The translations under genes were made by a program, and so were the position numbers. A model generated the notes under the pieces. It worked only from the letters and a program-made list of their open reading frames with translations. It did no database searches and was not told where the DNA came from. Shown here piece after piece: positions 15,261 through 28,513 of a stretch of DNA of 64,000 bases (positions within the stretch are counted from its first letter, which is position 1; each line of letters opens with the position of its first letter). Source of the DNA: Anisakis pegreffii (Eukaryota; Nematoda; Chromadorea; Rhabditida; Anisakidae); contig JAPYMA010000191.1 in NCBI GenBank assembly GCA_035041965.1, forward strand, positions 45,749 through 109,748, read 5' to 3'.

Positions 15261-16470
15261 TTATGTGCGATAACTACGTTGATAAGTGATTACCGTAAGT
15301 GGACATGCCCAATGTTAACGTAAGCAACAGGCGCAGCATCTCTGGGGTTGGATGACTGCATGAAACTCTCCACGGCTGGCGTAACCTTGCAGTAATACAT
15401 AATCAGCGTAATTCTCATTAATCTCAAACCTATTCAATTCATATCTATGAAACAACTTACTTCTAAACACGTCTGAAACCAACCAATTCATAACAATATT
15501 TGTAAGAGTGAAATCATGATATTTGCAAGAATTTTCGTAATTACTTATTGCCAAGTGGTATGATTGTTTTTTTTTTTGAAAACATTTTACGGAGTGATTG
15601 GAATCAAGTGGGTGAGATAAGGCTTTTTCTCTATTGAGACGACGATTTCTTAGTGATTTGCACGTTGTTGTAAATTTTGGTGTTGTTTTTCTTCGAATGG
15701 CAAGTAAGCATGTAGTTCGGTGCCTTGTTCGTTTTGTTTAATTGAGAGCTGGTCCTCTTCATTTCTTAAAACACATTGTGTTTGAAATGAATTGAATTGA
15801 ATACTAGGTCCCATATATGCTCATCGTACATATCAGAATTTGTCATTTCCGTTTAATCTTGCATTTGCACTGGTTATCTTCTCTTTTCATTCTGTGTTTT
15901 ATGAAGCGATTTTTTAATTTTATCATTCTTACTAGCAAATCATTATTATGTATTATTAATCAAACAGTGTATGGTTATTGTCGTTAATGAGACGATTGTT
16001 GTCAAAATAACTCTTTAGAAATCTGGGATCTTGTTTGCGCTATATCTTGCGTTACATCAGTCGGTGCATAATCAGTGAGAGCTTTAGCGATGTATAGGTA
16101 TATCATGCAGTGACTTGAATTTTGCAGTTTAACTGCAGATTGGATCACATCAGAGCAGAGTATTCAGTATTCACAGAGTATTCATTTTTGTAACTTTGTG
16201 ACTGACGTTAAAAATGTTTAGTCCATGACAGTCAAGTTCATGGCGTTAGTTAGGGTTTAAAAACAATAATATTTCGAGATAATTTAAAGGTGATACGGTT
16301 AACTAAGGTGCAAAGCTTGCCCTGTGTACTTACTTCATTTCATTATCTTGACTACCAATACCTCACGACATACGAGGTATTCAAAAATGCATAGAAACGA
16401 TGGAATAAATGGATAGGAGGAACAAACAATGCGAATTTGGCTTGGTTTCAATATTCGTAACCTTACACTG
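15261..16470. other. Non-coding stretch
   Basis: AT-rich DNA with poly-T runs (for example near 15570) and no supported exon or structured element on either strand. Confidence 0.5.
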
Positions 16471-16471
16471 C

Positions 16472-17030
16472 TTTACAATTGGCTTCGTTCCAGGAGCGGG
16501 AATTTAAAAATTCTAGAAATGAACATCACAATCACCCCGTTCTGACCGTTTCGGAAGGGGGCCCACTGACCGCTAGACGGGTGCTGAAGTGCCGTTTCGC
16601 GACCAGGGACCCCAGAAAAGAAAAGCCCGACTTCCAGCTCAACGTATCTTTGGGTAAAAGACGTCTTATCATCCCAGACTATTCCGAGCTGACAAGCCAT
16701 TTACTACCCAAAGCACCAGAGCGATGGCTGTCATTTGATTAGCATAAACACCTCTCCAAACCCGCCCAATTCACGCGAAGCACTGACAGCCTCGACATCT
16801 GGTTGCAACTGGAAATCAGGTGAAGTCGAATACCGTCTAGCTAGTGAATACCTCGCCGTTACTAGTGACTCAAATTCCATTATGCAAAAAATGACGATTG
16901 ATTCATCCGTCCGTAAACAGTGGATGACCCTGCACACGCGAAAGTCTTTCACTAGCCGGACAGTACCGATTGAAAGAGCTCTTCAAAACCACACGGAGTG
17001 GCCGGAATGCGAGATTCCTTAAAGATCTCT
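16472..17030. other. GC-richer block of unknown nature
   Basis: The base composition is clearly higher in GC than the flanks, with patches such as GGGGGCCCACTGACCGC. Medium-length frames are open on both strands at once: plus 16479-16742 and 16735-17022, minus 16700-16473 and 16952-16731. None has a domain I recognise, a good splice context or a clear codon signature. Possible explanations are a decayed coding segment, part of a repeat element, or transferred DNA. It lies about 1.2 kb left of the tandem array, so it may belong to the same repeat-rich domain. Confidence 0.4.
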
Positions 17031-18264
17031 TTCAAAAACGAAGAACAGCAATGAAAATAAACGAAAAATAACAACGGAAAAAACGAAAAACAATCGCTGA
17101 CAGTGTTTTGCACTAGCATATTTTCAAAATGGCTTCTCACATCGATATTTCAATAGGCCTTTAAATTTCAAGTTCTTAGACCAAAACTGCGATGCAAATA
17201 ATCCTGTTAAGACTGGAACCTATACTGCACCTTGATTACCCCGAATTTTTCAACCCAAAACTACAACGGTTGGCGTCACGACAATCTAAACCGATACTCG
17301 TCGATTCTTTCAAACTGTTTCGGTGTGATGTGTGGTAACACGTGGAAAAACGTTTATGCAGCTGTCGCGCCACGCACCATTGGCATTTTCAAATTTGTTA
17401 CAATCTCGGCAAAGTTGTGAGCTCACTTCCAGGCAAGAGTATCAAACTCGAGCCTGACCCTAACAAGTGACACGGAATTGTATCCCAGGAGTTTGTGCAG
17501 GGCCCTTATGCACATAGCGATTCTACCTCGCTCATCAAACGCCATCAAAACATGCCTAGCAATGTCCCCTCCCTCCCCCCCATTATGCCTGGCGTGACAG
17601 CATCAAAAACACGAAAATGATCAACGAGGGGATGAACATGGTGATGAATACATGAAACAATCATATAAACAACAATGCGAAGTAATTACATAAACAATAA
17701 CAACAGGAAGGGGACAATAAAACAAATATTCAAACAAACACGTAAATTGTAATGCCCATATCCAATCGCACAATCCGAAATAGGATAACACGGATAAGTT
17801 CTGACTGAATATGTTAAAAACGACATCGAATCAAGTCGGCTGCTACCATTTCGGTTCAGCTCAAAAGTAGTTTGAGATCAAGTCAAGGTAATGTTAAGTG
17901 AAGCTCCACTCAGGTCATCCATCATTCTTTTATAACGTATAAGAGCAATCCGAGGAATGCTACCTGGCTTTCAGCTGCACCTGTTATCAACTGGGTGCTC
18001 GAGTGATAATGTTTGAGAGAATTTCATGATGTTATCCCGAAAACGCTACTTCGAAAACACCATCTTTGCCACCTACACATCAACTCATTCCAACCCTGAT
18101 AAGACACAGTGCTAGCAGCCAAGAGAAGATTCGAACCTATATACAATGATCAAACCACAGTCACCCATTTCAGTCCTAGAACGTGATATAAGCTCTCGAA
18201 GCTGGTCAGTTATTAGAAACAGAAGCAATGATTTATCAAGTATATCTTATTAGCGCTTATGACA
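17031..18264. other. Left flank of the tandem array
   Basis: No gene is supported. The flank has a C-rich run near 17568-17581. The motif ACCTGGCTTTCAGCT occurs near 17964-17978 and is found again in inverted orientation in the right flank near 22327-22341. A segment around 17893-17945 (TTAAGTGAAG, then CATCATTCT) has a looser direct counterpart near 22264-22310. These matches suggest that the two flanks contain related older repeats. Confidence 0.4.
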
Positions 18265-21200
18265 TACAATAAGTGCACTGGCAAAGGAACTAAGGATGCC
18301 ATCATAGAAGTGTATGAATGCCATCATGACACTAGGTAATAGATAAGCTTCGGCGAGTAACCACAAACACCTGAGAGTCGAGTCACCAGTTAGCGACTCG
18401 ACTCTACATAGTGAGTGGTCCAGGCGAACTTTCCAGACCTACCGCTAACTTCATAAGGCGATTCATACCCTACGGTCATGAAACTCAGTTTTATAGGGAT
18501 ATTTTTTTCTTATATGCCAGTGTAGCCATTCATAACAAAGCTAAATAACCCATAATGCCTCTACTCCCATTCGGCTGGATTTCTTAAAGTCATCAAGTGC
18601 CTTACTCTCACCTATGACAGACAATAACTGCACTGGCAAGGGAAATAAGGATGTCATCATAGATGTGTATGAATGCCATCATGACACTAGCTAATAGATA
18701 AGCTTCGGCGAGTAACCACAAACAGCTGAGGGTCGAGTCACCAGTTAGCGACTAGACTCTACATAGTGAGTGGTCCAGGCGAACTTTCCAGACCTACCGC
18801 TAACTTCATAAGGCGATTCATACCCTACGGTCATGAAACTCAGTTTTATAGGGATATTTTTTTCTTATATGCCAGTGTAGCCATTCATAACAAAGCTAAA
18901 TAACCCATAATGCCTCTACTCCCATTCGGCTGGATTTCTTAAAGTCATCAAGTGCCTTACTCTCACCTATGACAGACAATAACTGCACTGGCAAGGGAAA
19001 TAAGGATGTCATCATAGATGTGTATGAATGCCATCATGACACTAGCTAATAGATAAGCTTCGGCGAGTAACCACAAACAGCTGAGGGTCGAGTCACCAGT
19101 TAGCGACTAGACTCTACATAGTGAGTGGTCCAGGCGAACTTTCCAGACCTACCGCTAACTTCATAAGGCGATTCATACCCTACGGTCATGAAACTCAGTT
19201 TTATAGGGATATTTTTTTCTTATATGCCAGTGTAGCCATTCATAACAAAGCTAAATAACCCATAATGCCTCTACTCCCATTCGGCTGGATTTCTTAAAGT
19301 CATCAAGTGCCTTACTCTCACCTATGACAGACAATAACTGCACTGGCAAGGGAAATAAGGATGTCATCATAGATGTGTATGAATGCCATCATGACACTAG
19401 CTAATAGATAAGCTTCGGCGAGTAACCACAAACAGCTGAGGGTCGAGTCACCAGTTAGCGACTAGACTCTACATAGTGAGTGGTCCAGGCGAACTTTCCA
19501 GACCTACCGCTAACTTCATAAGGCGATTCATACCCTACGGTCATGAAACTCAGTTTTATAGGGATATTTTTTTCTTATATGCCAGTGTAGCCATTCATAA
19601 CAAAGCTAAATAACCCATAATGCCTCTACTCCCATTCGGCTGGATTTCTTAAAGTCATCAAGTGCCTTACTCTCACCTATGACAGACAATAACTGCACTG
19701 GCAAGGGAAATAAGGATGTCATCATAGATGTGTATGAATGCCATCATGACACTAGCTAATAGATAAGCTTCGGCGAGTAACCACAAACAGCTGAGGGTCG
19801 AGTCACCAGTTAGCGACTAGACTCTACATAGTGAGTGGTCCAGGCGAACTTTCCAGACCTACCGCTAACTTCATAAGGCGATTCATACCCTACGGTCATG
19901 AAACTCAGTTTTATAGGGATATTTTTTTCTTATATGCCAGTGTAGCCATTTATAACAAAGCTAAATAACCCATAATGCCTCTACTCCCATTCGGCTGGAT
20001 TTCTTAAAATCATCAAGTGCCTTACTCTCACCTATGACAGACAATAACTGCACTGGCAAGGGAAATAAGGATGTCATCATAGATGTGTATGAATGCCATC
20101 ATGACACTAGCTAATAGATAAGCTTCGGCGAGTAACCACAAACACCTGAGGGTCGAGTCACCAGTTAGCGACTAGACTCTACATAGTGAGTGGTCCAGGC
20201 GAACTTTCCAGACCTACCGCTAACTTCATAAGGCGATTCATACCCTACGGTCATGAAACTCAGTTTTATAGGGATATTTTTTTCTTATATGCCAGTGTAG
20301 CCATTCATAACAAAGCTAAATAACCCATAATGCCTCTACTCCCATTCGGCTGGATTTCTTAAAGTCATCAAGTGCCTTACTCTCACCTATGACAGACAAT
20401 AACTGCACTGGCAAGGGAAATAAGGATGTCATCATAGATGTGTATGAATGCCATCATGACACTAGCTAATAGATAAGCTTCGGCGAGTAACCACAAACAG
20501 CTGAGGGTCGAGTCACCAGTTAGCGACTAGACTCTACATAGTGAGTGGTCCAGGCGAACTTTCCAGACCTACCGCTAACTTCATAAGGCGATTCATACCC
20601 TACGGTCATGAAACTCAGTTTTATAGGGATATTTTTTTCTTATATGCCAGTGTAGCCATTCATAACAAAGCTAAATAACCCATAATGCCTCTACTCCCAT
20701 TCGGCTGGATTTCTTAAAGTCATCAAGTGCCTTACTCTCACCTATGACAGACAATAACTGCACTGGCAAGGGAAATAAGGATGTCATCATAGATGTGTAT
20801 GAATGCCATCATGACACTAGCTAATAGATAAGCTTCGGCGAGTAACCACAAACAGCTGAGGGTCGAGTCACCAGTTAGCGACTAGACTCTACATAGTGAG
20901 TGGTCCAGGCGAACTTTCCAGACCTACCGCTAACTTCATAAGGCGATTCATACCCTACGGTCATGAAACTCAGTTTTATAGGGATATTTTTTTCTTATAT
21001 GCCAGTGTAGCCATTCATAACAAAGCTAAATAACCCATAATGCCTCTACTCCCATTCGGCTGGATTTCTTAAAGTCATCAAGTGCCTTACTCTCACCTAT
21101 GACAGACAATAACTGCACTGGCAAGGGAAATAAGGATGTCATCATAGATGTGTATGAATGCCATCATGACACTAGCTAATAGATAAGCTTCGGCGAGTAA

Positions 21201-22087
21201 CCACAAACAGCTGAGGGTCGAGTCACCAGTTAGCGACTAGACTCTACATAGTGAGTGGTCCAGGCGAACTTTCCAGACCTACCGCTAACTTCATAAGGCG
21301 ATTCATACCCTACGGTCATGAAACTCAGTTTTATAGGGATATTTTTTTCTTATATGCCAGTGTAGCCATTCATAACAAAGCTAAATAACCCATAATGCCT
21401 CTACTCCCATTCGGCTGGATTTCTTAAAGTCATCAAGTGCCTTACTCTCACCTATGACAGACAATAACTGCACTGGCAAGGGAAATAAGGATGTCATCAT
21501 AGATGTGTATGAATGCCATCATGACACTAGCTAATAGATAAGCTTCGGCGAGTAACCACAAACAGCTGAGGGTCGAGTCACCAGTTAGCGACTAGACTCT
21601 ACATAGTGAGTGGTCCAGGCGAACTTTCCAGACCTACCGCTAACTTCATAAGGCGATTCATACCCTACGGTCATGAAACTCAGTTTTATAGGGATATTTT
21701 TTTCTTATATGCCAGTGTAGCCATTCATAACAAAGCTAAATAACCCATAATGCCTCTACTCCCATTCGGCTGGATTTCTTAAAGTCATCAAGTGCCTTAC
21801 TCTCACCTATGACAGACAATAACTGCACTGGCAAGGGAAATAAGGATGTCATCATAGATGTGTATGAATGCCATCATGACACTAGCTAATAGATAAGCTT
21901 CGGCGAGTAACCACAAACACCTGAGAGTCGAGTCACCAGTTAGCGACTCGACTCTATATAGTGAGTGGTCCAGGCGAACTTTCCAGACCTACCGCTAACT
22001 TCATAAGGCGATTCATACCCTACGTTCGTAAAACTCATTTTTAGATGGATAGTATACTTGTTATTATATGCCAGTGCAGTTATTATC
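18265..22087. mobile_element. Tandem array of a short inverted-repeat (MITE-like) element, 355-bp period
   Basis: The landmark AGCTTCGGCG occurs at 18346, 18701, 19056, 19411, 19766, 20121, 20476, 20831, 21186, 21541 and 21896: eleven copies spaced exactly 355 bp apart. The outer ends are inverted: ATAAGTGCACTGGCA at 18269 and TGCCAGTGCAGTTAT at 22069, one mismatch in 15. Every internal unit keeps both ends, ATAACTGCACTGGCA and TGCCAGTGTAGCCATT, joined by a spacer of about 92 bp. Each unit is therefore a 262-bp element plus spacer. A hairpin with stem GAGTCGAGTC lies inside. The first and last copies keep the perfect stem and share variants; internal copies share a mutated stem (GGGTCGAGTC with GACTAGACTC) and are almost identical. 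No open frame codes for a transposase. Confidence 0.9.
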
Positions 22088-22740
22088 AACACCAGTCAGA
22101 GCTCCCCCCACAACAAACTAAGTATTCTATCATGTCAAACCTCTGTCTCTTAGAAGCGATGAGTTCCGAGAGCTTGTTTCTCAGCCACTAAGTCCAGTTG
22201 CGCATACAGTTAAACACTCCTCTAATTCGCATGCTAATCTAATGTAAAGTTGAACTAACATTTGATTAAGTGAAGTCAAAGCACGGTCAAGTAATATCTA
22301 CATCATTCTGAACTTATGTAAGCGAGCTGAAAGCCAGGTTTAAATCAACGCTAGTCAATCTCAATCGATGCCAAATCCCCTGAGATACGTCAAATCAACT
22401 TAACATGTGGTAAATTTCCAGTGAAGTCCTTTCAAGATTCTGGCTTAGTGAGCTTTGATGCAGTTACAGTCAAGCTAGGTTAAATCAGTTCTTTGCCAAG
22501 CTAAGTTAACTATCAACAAATGTGCTAGTCTCGTATGTATGCAAGAGTCCATCACGTATTCACTTAACAGAGTCCACATTGGGGAGGGGGAGGAATGGTG
22601 GGGTGCACAAACTGAAAAAAAGTTTCAATCGGGTGGGATGGGTCATATCTAGAGCCAGTCCATGTCCGTACCTCTGGCTCCGGAGTTAAGCGGGTCATTA
22701 CGTGCCGCATCGCTCCTTCGCCCTACCTCATGTCATATAA
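22088..22740. other. Right flank of the tandem array
   Basis: No gene is supported. It has a G-rich tract near 22578-22602 and a GC-richer patch at 22640-22735. That patch contains a GGAGTTAAGC motif, which superficially recalls 5S rRNA but lacks the rest of that gene. GTCAAGT/GTGAAGT-type short motifs recur, as in the left flank. Confidence 0.4.
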
Positions 22741-23345
22741 AAAAGTTCACAATCTTGACAACAATAATTAATATACAAAAAGAATAAATAAATACATTTG
22801 TGGTATAAATAAATATATAATAAATTGTACACATATATTATAATACATAGACAATATTTTACATCATAATTAATAAATAAAATCAATTTAAAAAATTGCA
22901 TCCTAAAGGGTAGTAGATAATCGTGGTTCGCCTCGTAAATTGGTTGCTAACGCAAGACTATCGCCCGCTAAACTTCTCAACCCATGACAATACAGTGGCA
23001 GTTACAATAATAACAGTATAATAATAGCGCGAATAATATTAATAAATGAATTAAAAATCACTAAAAAATCCCCCCATTTAAAATATACGAAGCATCATTA
23101 TTATCTTTACAAACATATTTCGATCGGTAATGATAAATAACATTGAGCGATACATCATAATATCTACGCCACTGTATTGTCACCTAATTCCAGCAAGTTT
23201 GTTTCAAATAAATTATCATTCACAAACACTTAAATACATATACAAATATTCACAATATTATTCAAACATTCTTAAATTTACAATTACAATTACAATCACA
23301 ATACAAACATTTACAATTACAATTCACAATATTCACAAATAAATT
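22741..23345. repeat. AT-rich low-complexity tract with (ACAATT)n
   Basis: Extremely AT-rich DNA (AATAAATAAAT, ATATATTATAATAC) ends in a run of ACAATT repeats around 23275-23335. The short plus frame 23130-23342 is only a translation of this tract. Confidence 0.7.
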
Positions 23346-26226
23346 TAAGAATAAAAGAATGAAGCATGCAAAAATGTGGTCACTGACCACGACTTAATTT
23401 TATTCTTGTTCCCTAAGTTCTAATAGAAGTGAAAAAAATTAGTCCAAAATGAGGAGTTGTTCAACTCCGGATTATTTATTCAAATTCTCATGAAAGGAAA
23501 ATAAAGTTCAAACTCCTAACCCTGCGCTTCCACGCGCTATCTTATCATGTTACTCGATTATTGTGGAATGGTTGTTGTGATTTTGATATTGATTCTGATA
23601 CGTTATAATTTGATACTGTTGGTTTGATATTGCTGCTCCATTGATGTCATCTTCATCCTTGATGTCCTTGATCGTCGATCATCGACCATCGAAATCGTCA
23701 TCCACAACCGTCGATCATCGTCCATCGAAAACGTCACCCGTCGAATAAAAAACATCCAACCAAAGGTCATCCACCATACTCACTGAAAATACGGCAATTC
23801 ATATCAGATTACGAGAAATCAACAAGACCGATTGATAATCAAGTCATTTCAAACCACTACGTAACAAATTAAATCACCGCATAAATATTTTAATTCCTCA
23901 CTTTCGATTCGAATCGATCCGCAGTGACAGCGTCGTTAAAGCTGTCACAGCTTGCTCGATCATCTCCATCTGAAACAGTATTAAATGAATATTTCGCAGC
24001 TTTCATCAATTTCATTTTAAAACAATCAGAGCAATTCAATGCGATTCTTACAATTCTCACAATAGTACTAAATTATCACCGATAATGAAAAAACTAAAAT
24101 CACGAACAAAATATAGAAAGATGTATAACGCATCAACACTCGACCGCATAAATCATTCATGACAATAGTAAATGAATGGTGAATAAACATATTAGTAAGG
24201 CAGTCACTTTGACGTGATCTAAGATGATCAGTTGATATGGTACTATTCATGGGAATAGATCAAATGAGTCGAATTTTTAAAAAAATCAAAAATTCATACG
24301 TATCAAATGTATCAAGAATGGTACAATCGTGTTAGCAGAATTGAAAGTGATTTAAGTCATCGTGGTGGAGTTGGATGAGAAAAAAATCGATTGACAGGTG
24401 GGGTGTCTGTTCTCGTCATCAAGCCGAGTATTGTCGCAATAGCACTGCGAAGACTACTGAGAAGGAAAATAGCATGGGAACATACGAGAAAGTAGAGATG
24501 CAGAGGCTTCATGAATCCTGAGTGTCATGCATCGGATGCGAGCGTGTGTGGGTGTATACGTGCGTGTTTAAAGCATTGTAAGCATGGAACGTCGTTTGAC
24601 GTTTTTGACACAGTGCATTCAGAGGGCTATTGCGAAAGTCCAATGTATTGAGTAAACAACATCGTAAACAGTTTTGATCTTTGATCAGCTATTTGACATT
24701 GTACTATTGAAACAGTTTCATCAAAGAGAAGACTAGAGCATGAACATATAGTCTATTCTGAGTAATGATAACTGATTGCCTTGATAACATACTGTTCACT
24801 GACATCATAATCAGCCTAAATCATGAAGAAATGCACGTGAAAGGCGACTGATACAATTGAGATGTTTAATTGTATTTCTATGCAGCCGAATCGCTCTAAT
24901 GAGCAAATCGCTGTCGAACAATAAAGTACCTATGTTCACGGATTCAAAGAAGGCTATAGCTTCAAACTGAATCATCACTGTCTTATCGAATCGGACAGAC
25001 ACATTACTGTCGTAGGGTAATCGTAACATCAGTAAAATTGAATCAGTTTTGACTGAATACAAAAACAGAGCTTATCGGTGAAAGTGACAATAATGTGATG
25101 TGGTTCAACCTGACAATATCACAATGTGAGATATTAGTTCTAGTATAGTTCTATTATACCAATTCATTTGCTTGCTAACAATGGTTTATAGAATACCTGG
25201 TTTATGGGATACTGTCACTGCCTGAGCTTATATGCATATTTATACTGCATTCAGTTAGTTCCTTCTGGATGCAAAACTTTCATTTGATTCCAACAAAACT
25301 TTCACCATTGTATATTCAATTGCTCACAGAGCTGCATTTATTTTGATTGTTGGTGTATTCGATATTCTGATGAATGGCAATGAATGAGTAACGAGTTTGT
25401 TGACAATGTCACCTAACCAATCCATCAAACTTGTACTACTCTACTGAACGATACCTTTATTTCTCAGGTATGTTCCCATGCTGCAGCATAATTATCTCTA
25501 TCAAACATGCACACACTTCGTAAACTATCCGTCGATAGTGTTATGTGCTGCTATAACGCATTGTTGAACACGATGGAATTGCAAAGCATCAATTATTTAT
25601 GCGATTTAGCTATTGGAAGACTTATTACAGCACTGTGTTGATGCTTGGATATTGATCTGTGCTTATCAAATTAGCAAAAAAATTTCTGAAAAATGTGCTT
25701 ACAATTAGCAAATTTACTGACAGTTAGCAAAAAAGTTTTATTTTCATAACTATTTTTGTTCACATATCATCTGTTACTCGTTTATCCATCTGTTTATTCA
25801 TTTTTAACTTATTTGTATTTTTAACGTATGAATTCAATTATGCATCGTATTTACTTATTCTCTGTTTGCTGTGAGGCCTTATCATCAGTTCAGAATCGAT
25901 TAATTCATTGCTTTGTTGAGATTCTTTGCATGAGCAAACACTTGAAATAATGCTCATTCGTCGATTACACGTTTTCAGTCTGGTTTTCTGAAATAATCAT
26001 TCGATATTAAGAATTCAAACAACACACTTCTCTTCCATGAAATTCAACTGAGGCACAGTGCCGTTTTCTTTATCGCGTTTTCTCTCTTGCTTTTATCGGT
26101 TTATTTCATCTCTTCATGCATTTTCTGATTGCAGTATCGGTCATCTGAATCCGACAAGCTCATCTGCAATACAACTCACCACTTTTTGCAGTTAGAGGTG
26201 TACCCCATCAAACTAGTGGAGCCAAA
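23346..26226. other. Intergenic DNA upstream of the sepiapterin reductase gene
   Basis: No exon is supported. A short tandem repeat of about 37 bp (core CGTCGATCATCG with CCATCGAAA) occurs twice near 23670-23742. The region just before 26227 should hold the promoter of the next gene, but I see no clear element. Confidence 0.45.
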
Positions 26227-28513
26227 ATGCCAGTGACCAATTCAAAAGTATTCGCAGTAATCACAGGTATGTTGAACTTGACAAATTCTGACTTTAAGTG
26301 AGCGATGTAAAAATGGCTATTGACTTTTATATTATCAGTTTAATAGTTCGAAGAACATTTCGATTGTTTAAGGTGCCAGTCGTGGAATTGGAAAAGAGAT
26401 TGCCGTACAGCTGTCGAGAAAAGTTGCTGCCGGATCTGTGTTTCTGATAACAGCACGTCAGTTGGCACTTCTGCAGCAAGTAAAAACTGAGATTCTGATG
26501 AAGTACGTCCCAGAATCGCATATTAACACCTCAAAACATATTGACACCTCAAAAACTTCAAAACTCTCTGTTCCTCCTATCTATTGCTAGCATTTGATGT
26601 GTTCTCTGTGATTATAACTGATCCGTTATTGTATATCAATTGAATGTGAAAGATGCGCTTGCAATCGCTCTTTCAATTCTATCTTCTAAATTCAGTTCTC
26701 AAAAAACTAACAATAAGGAAGAAGTTCATGATGACCAAATTGTACGTTTGGAATTATGCTTAAACTTCTTCTTTTGAGAACTTTTCCTCGGTAACAAACC
26801 AAAACTCGAACTTCCAGTAATGCTCAGCTGGATGTGCACGTTGTTGTCGCTGATGCGGCTTATCTGACCGATGAGAAGTTGGCTGAATTTGGTGACGTTT
26901 TATCAGGAGCGATCCGTGAGTTTCACATTTGAAATGTTTCATCACTCTACAGAATCTGTGCGTTCAATTGCGACTTCTTTGCGAGATGGTCATCATATTT
27001 CAGCGAAAGGAACTCACTTCGATACGTTGATAATGGTGCATAATGCTGGCACAATAGGTGATCTATCAAAAAAAGCTCAAGAAATAAGCACATCAAAGGA
27101 ATGGCACGACTTTCTGCAAATCAATCTTATTGCCATGATCCAAATCAATAATCTTGTCTTATCTAAACTTACCAAAGAGGTTTGTTTTCATCTAAGATTT
27201 CTCCTGCAATAAGCTTCAATTTACAACCGTTTTTCTTTGGACAGAAACGAAGAAACTTGTTTTGATTTTATGGTTCACTGTGGAATCGACGTTCTCCATA
27301 TCCACAATTCCGTTGACTGATCCCAAATGTATTGCTTACCGAATAATTACAATTCGTTAAATCATATCATTGATGATCGAAAAAATAATGCGAACCTCCG
27401 TCAAAATTCATGAACTTCCAACTACTATTATATTTCCTCATCTTCAAGTATGCCGTCGACAAATTTCAGTTAGTCAAAGAACGATTGATTGTGAATATTA
27501 CATCGCTGATGTCAGTCAAAGCAGTTCCTTCGCTCTCACAGGTTCGTTTTCTCTCGAGTTCATTTTCAGTCACATATAAGCAGTATTCACATCACCTTTT
27601 CAGTCACAGCTGTCAAAAATTTCAGTATTCGGTAGCGAAGGCTGCTCGTGAAGCTTTCTTCCGTTCGTTGGCTGTCGAAGATCCATCTTTAAGGATTCTT
27701 TCATATTCACCTGGACCAGTTCAAACAGACATGTATGAAGACATCTTGCAAAAGTAAGTTTTTACTGTTCAGCGGAACTCGTGTTCATTAATAACTCCGA
27801 TCACAATGCGTGCTTACTTGATCAAAAACTTATGGTAGGTTCTAGTTCGACCGGATTCAAAGCTGGTCCATTCTTTCAGTACTTTAATCAAACTCAACAT
27901 TTCCATTGATTTACTCATTGATTGTACTATTTTTAAGATCCTCATTTTATGAGGTGTGTGCTCCTTTCACTGCTGTTGTTTTCAACAGTCAGGTTGTTTC
28001 TATCTGAAGAGCATGACTATATCGCTCTTGTATGAACTATGATTTAAAAAAAGAGAAACGTTCCGTTTTCAGTTCATACGATGAGGGTGTGCGCAATATG
28101 TTCCAGCACCGTGATCCAGTGGTAATTTTGACTTATACTTCATTATTCATTTGCTTTACGCATGAATTTGCTGATGAAGAGGTGCAATGTTCCGTAGAGT
28201 CACTTTCTGAACTGATATAAAAGTTAGTTCGCATAGAATGTGCACAGAATGTTTCATCATATCGTGAAAAATAATAATCATTTGTAAAAATCCGAAAAAA
28301 AACTATGAGAAGAACATGGAATGTGTTTTGATACAGTACTCTTCAAAATCACATTTTCGATCAGTGAAAAAACTTCGATTTCAGGTCTCCCGAAAACTTC
28401 TCGAGCCCAAAGAAACAGTGTCGAAGATGTTCTCAATCATCGAGAAAGATCAGTACGAAAGTGGTGCTCGAGTTGATTATTTTGATGTCGACGTTGCTCC
28501 CGAAAAAGAATAA
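26227..28513 (+). CDS. SPR: Sepiapterin-reductase-like short-chain dehydrogenase
   Basis: Eight phase-compatible exons: 26227-26266, 26373-26502, 26818-26915, 26953-27179, 27449-27541, 27626-27753, 28073-28121, 28385-28513, giving 297 residues. The SDR landmarks occur in order: TGASRGIG (NADPH-binding glycine motif, split by intron 1), NAG in an HNAGTIGDLSK stretch, VNITSL with the catalytic Ser, YSVAK with catalytic Tyr and Lys, and SPGPVQTDM. The end (LLEPKETVSKMFSIIEKDQY then SGARVDYFD) matches the vertebrate sepiapterin reductase tail, which gives specificity beyond generic SDRs. The family makes tetrahydrobiopterin in the cytosol, the cofactor of aromatic amino acid hydroxylases. The length is somewhat above the usual 260. 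Polyadenylation signals AATAAA lie at 28557-28566. Exon edges are by eye; intron 5 is in frame and could be retained. Confidence 0.9.

Noticed and set aside
18121..18150. GGTTCGAATC on the minus strand as a tRNA B box
   Set aside because: The T-stem does not pair, and no A box or acceptor stem fits.
22640..22735. GGAGTTAAGC motif suggesting a 5S rRNA gene
   Set aside because: The rest of the 5S sequence and its internal promoter boxes are absent.
23130..23342. Plus frame rich in Ile, Thr and Tyr
   Set aside because: It is a translation of the ACAATT simple repeat.
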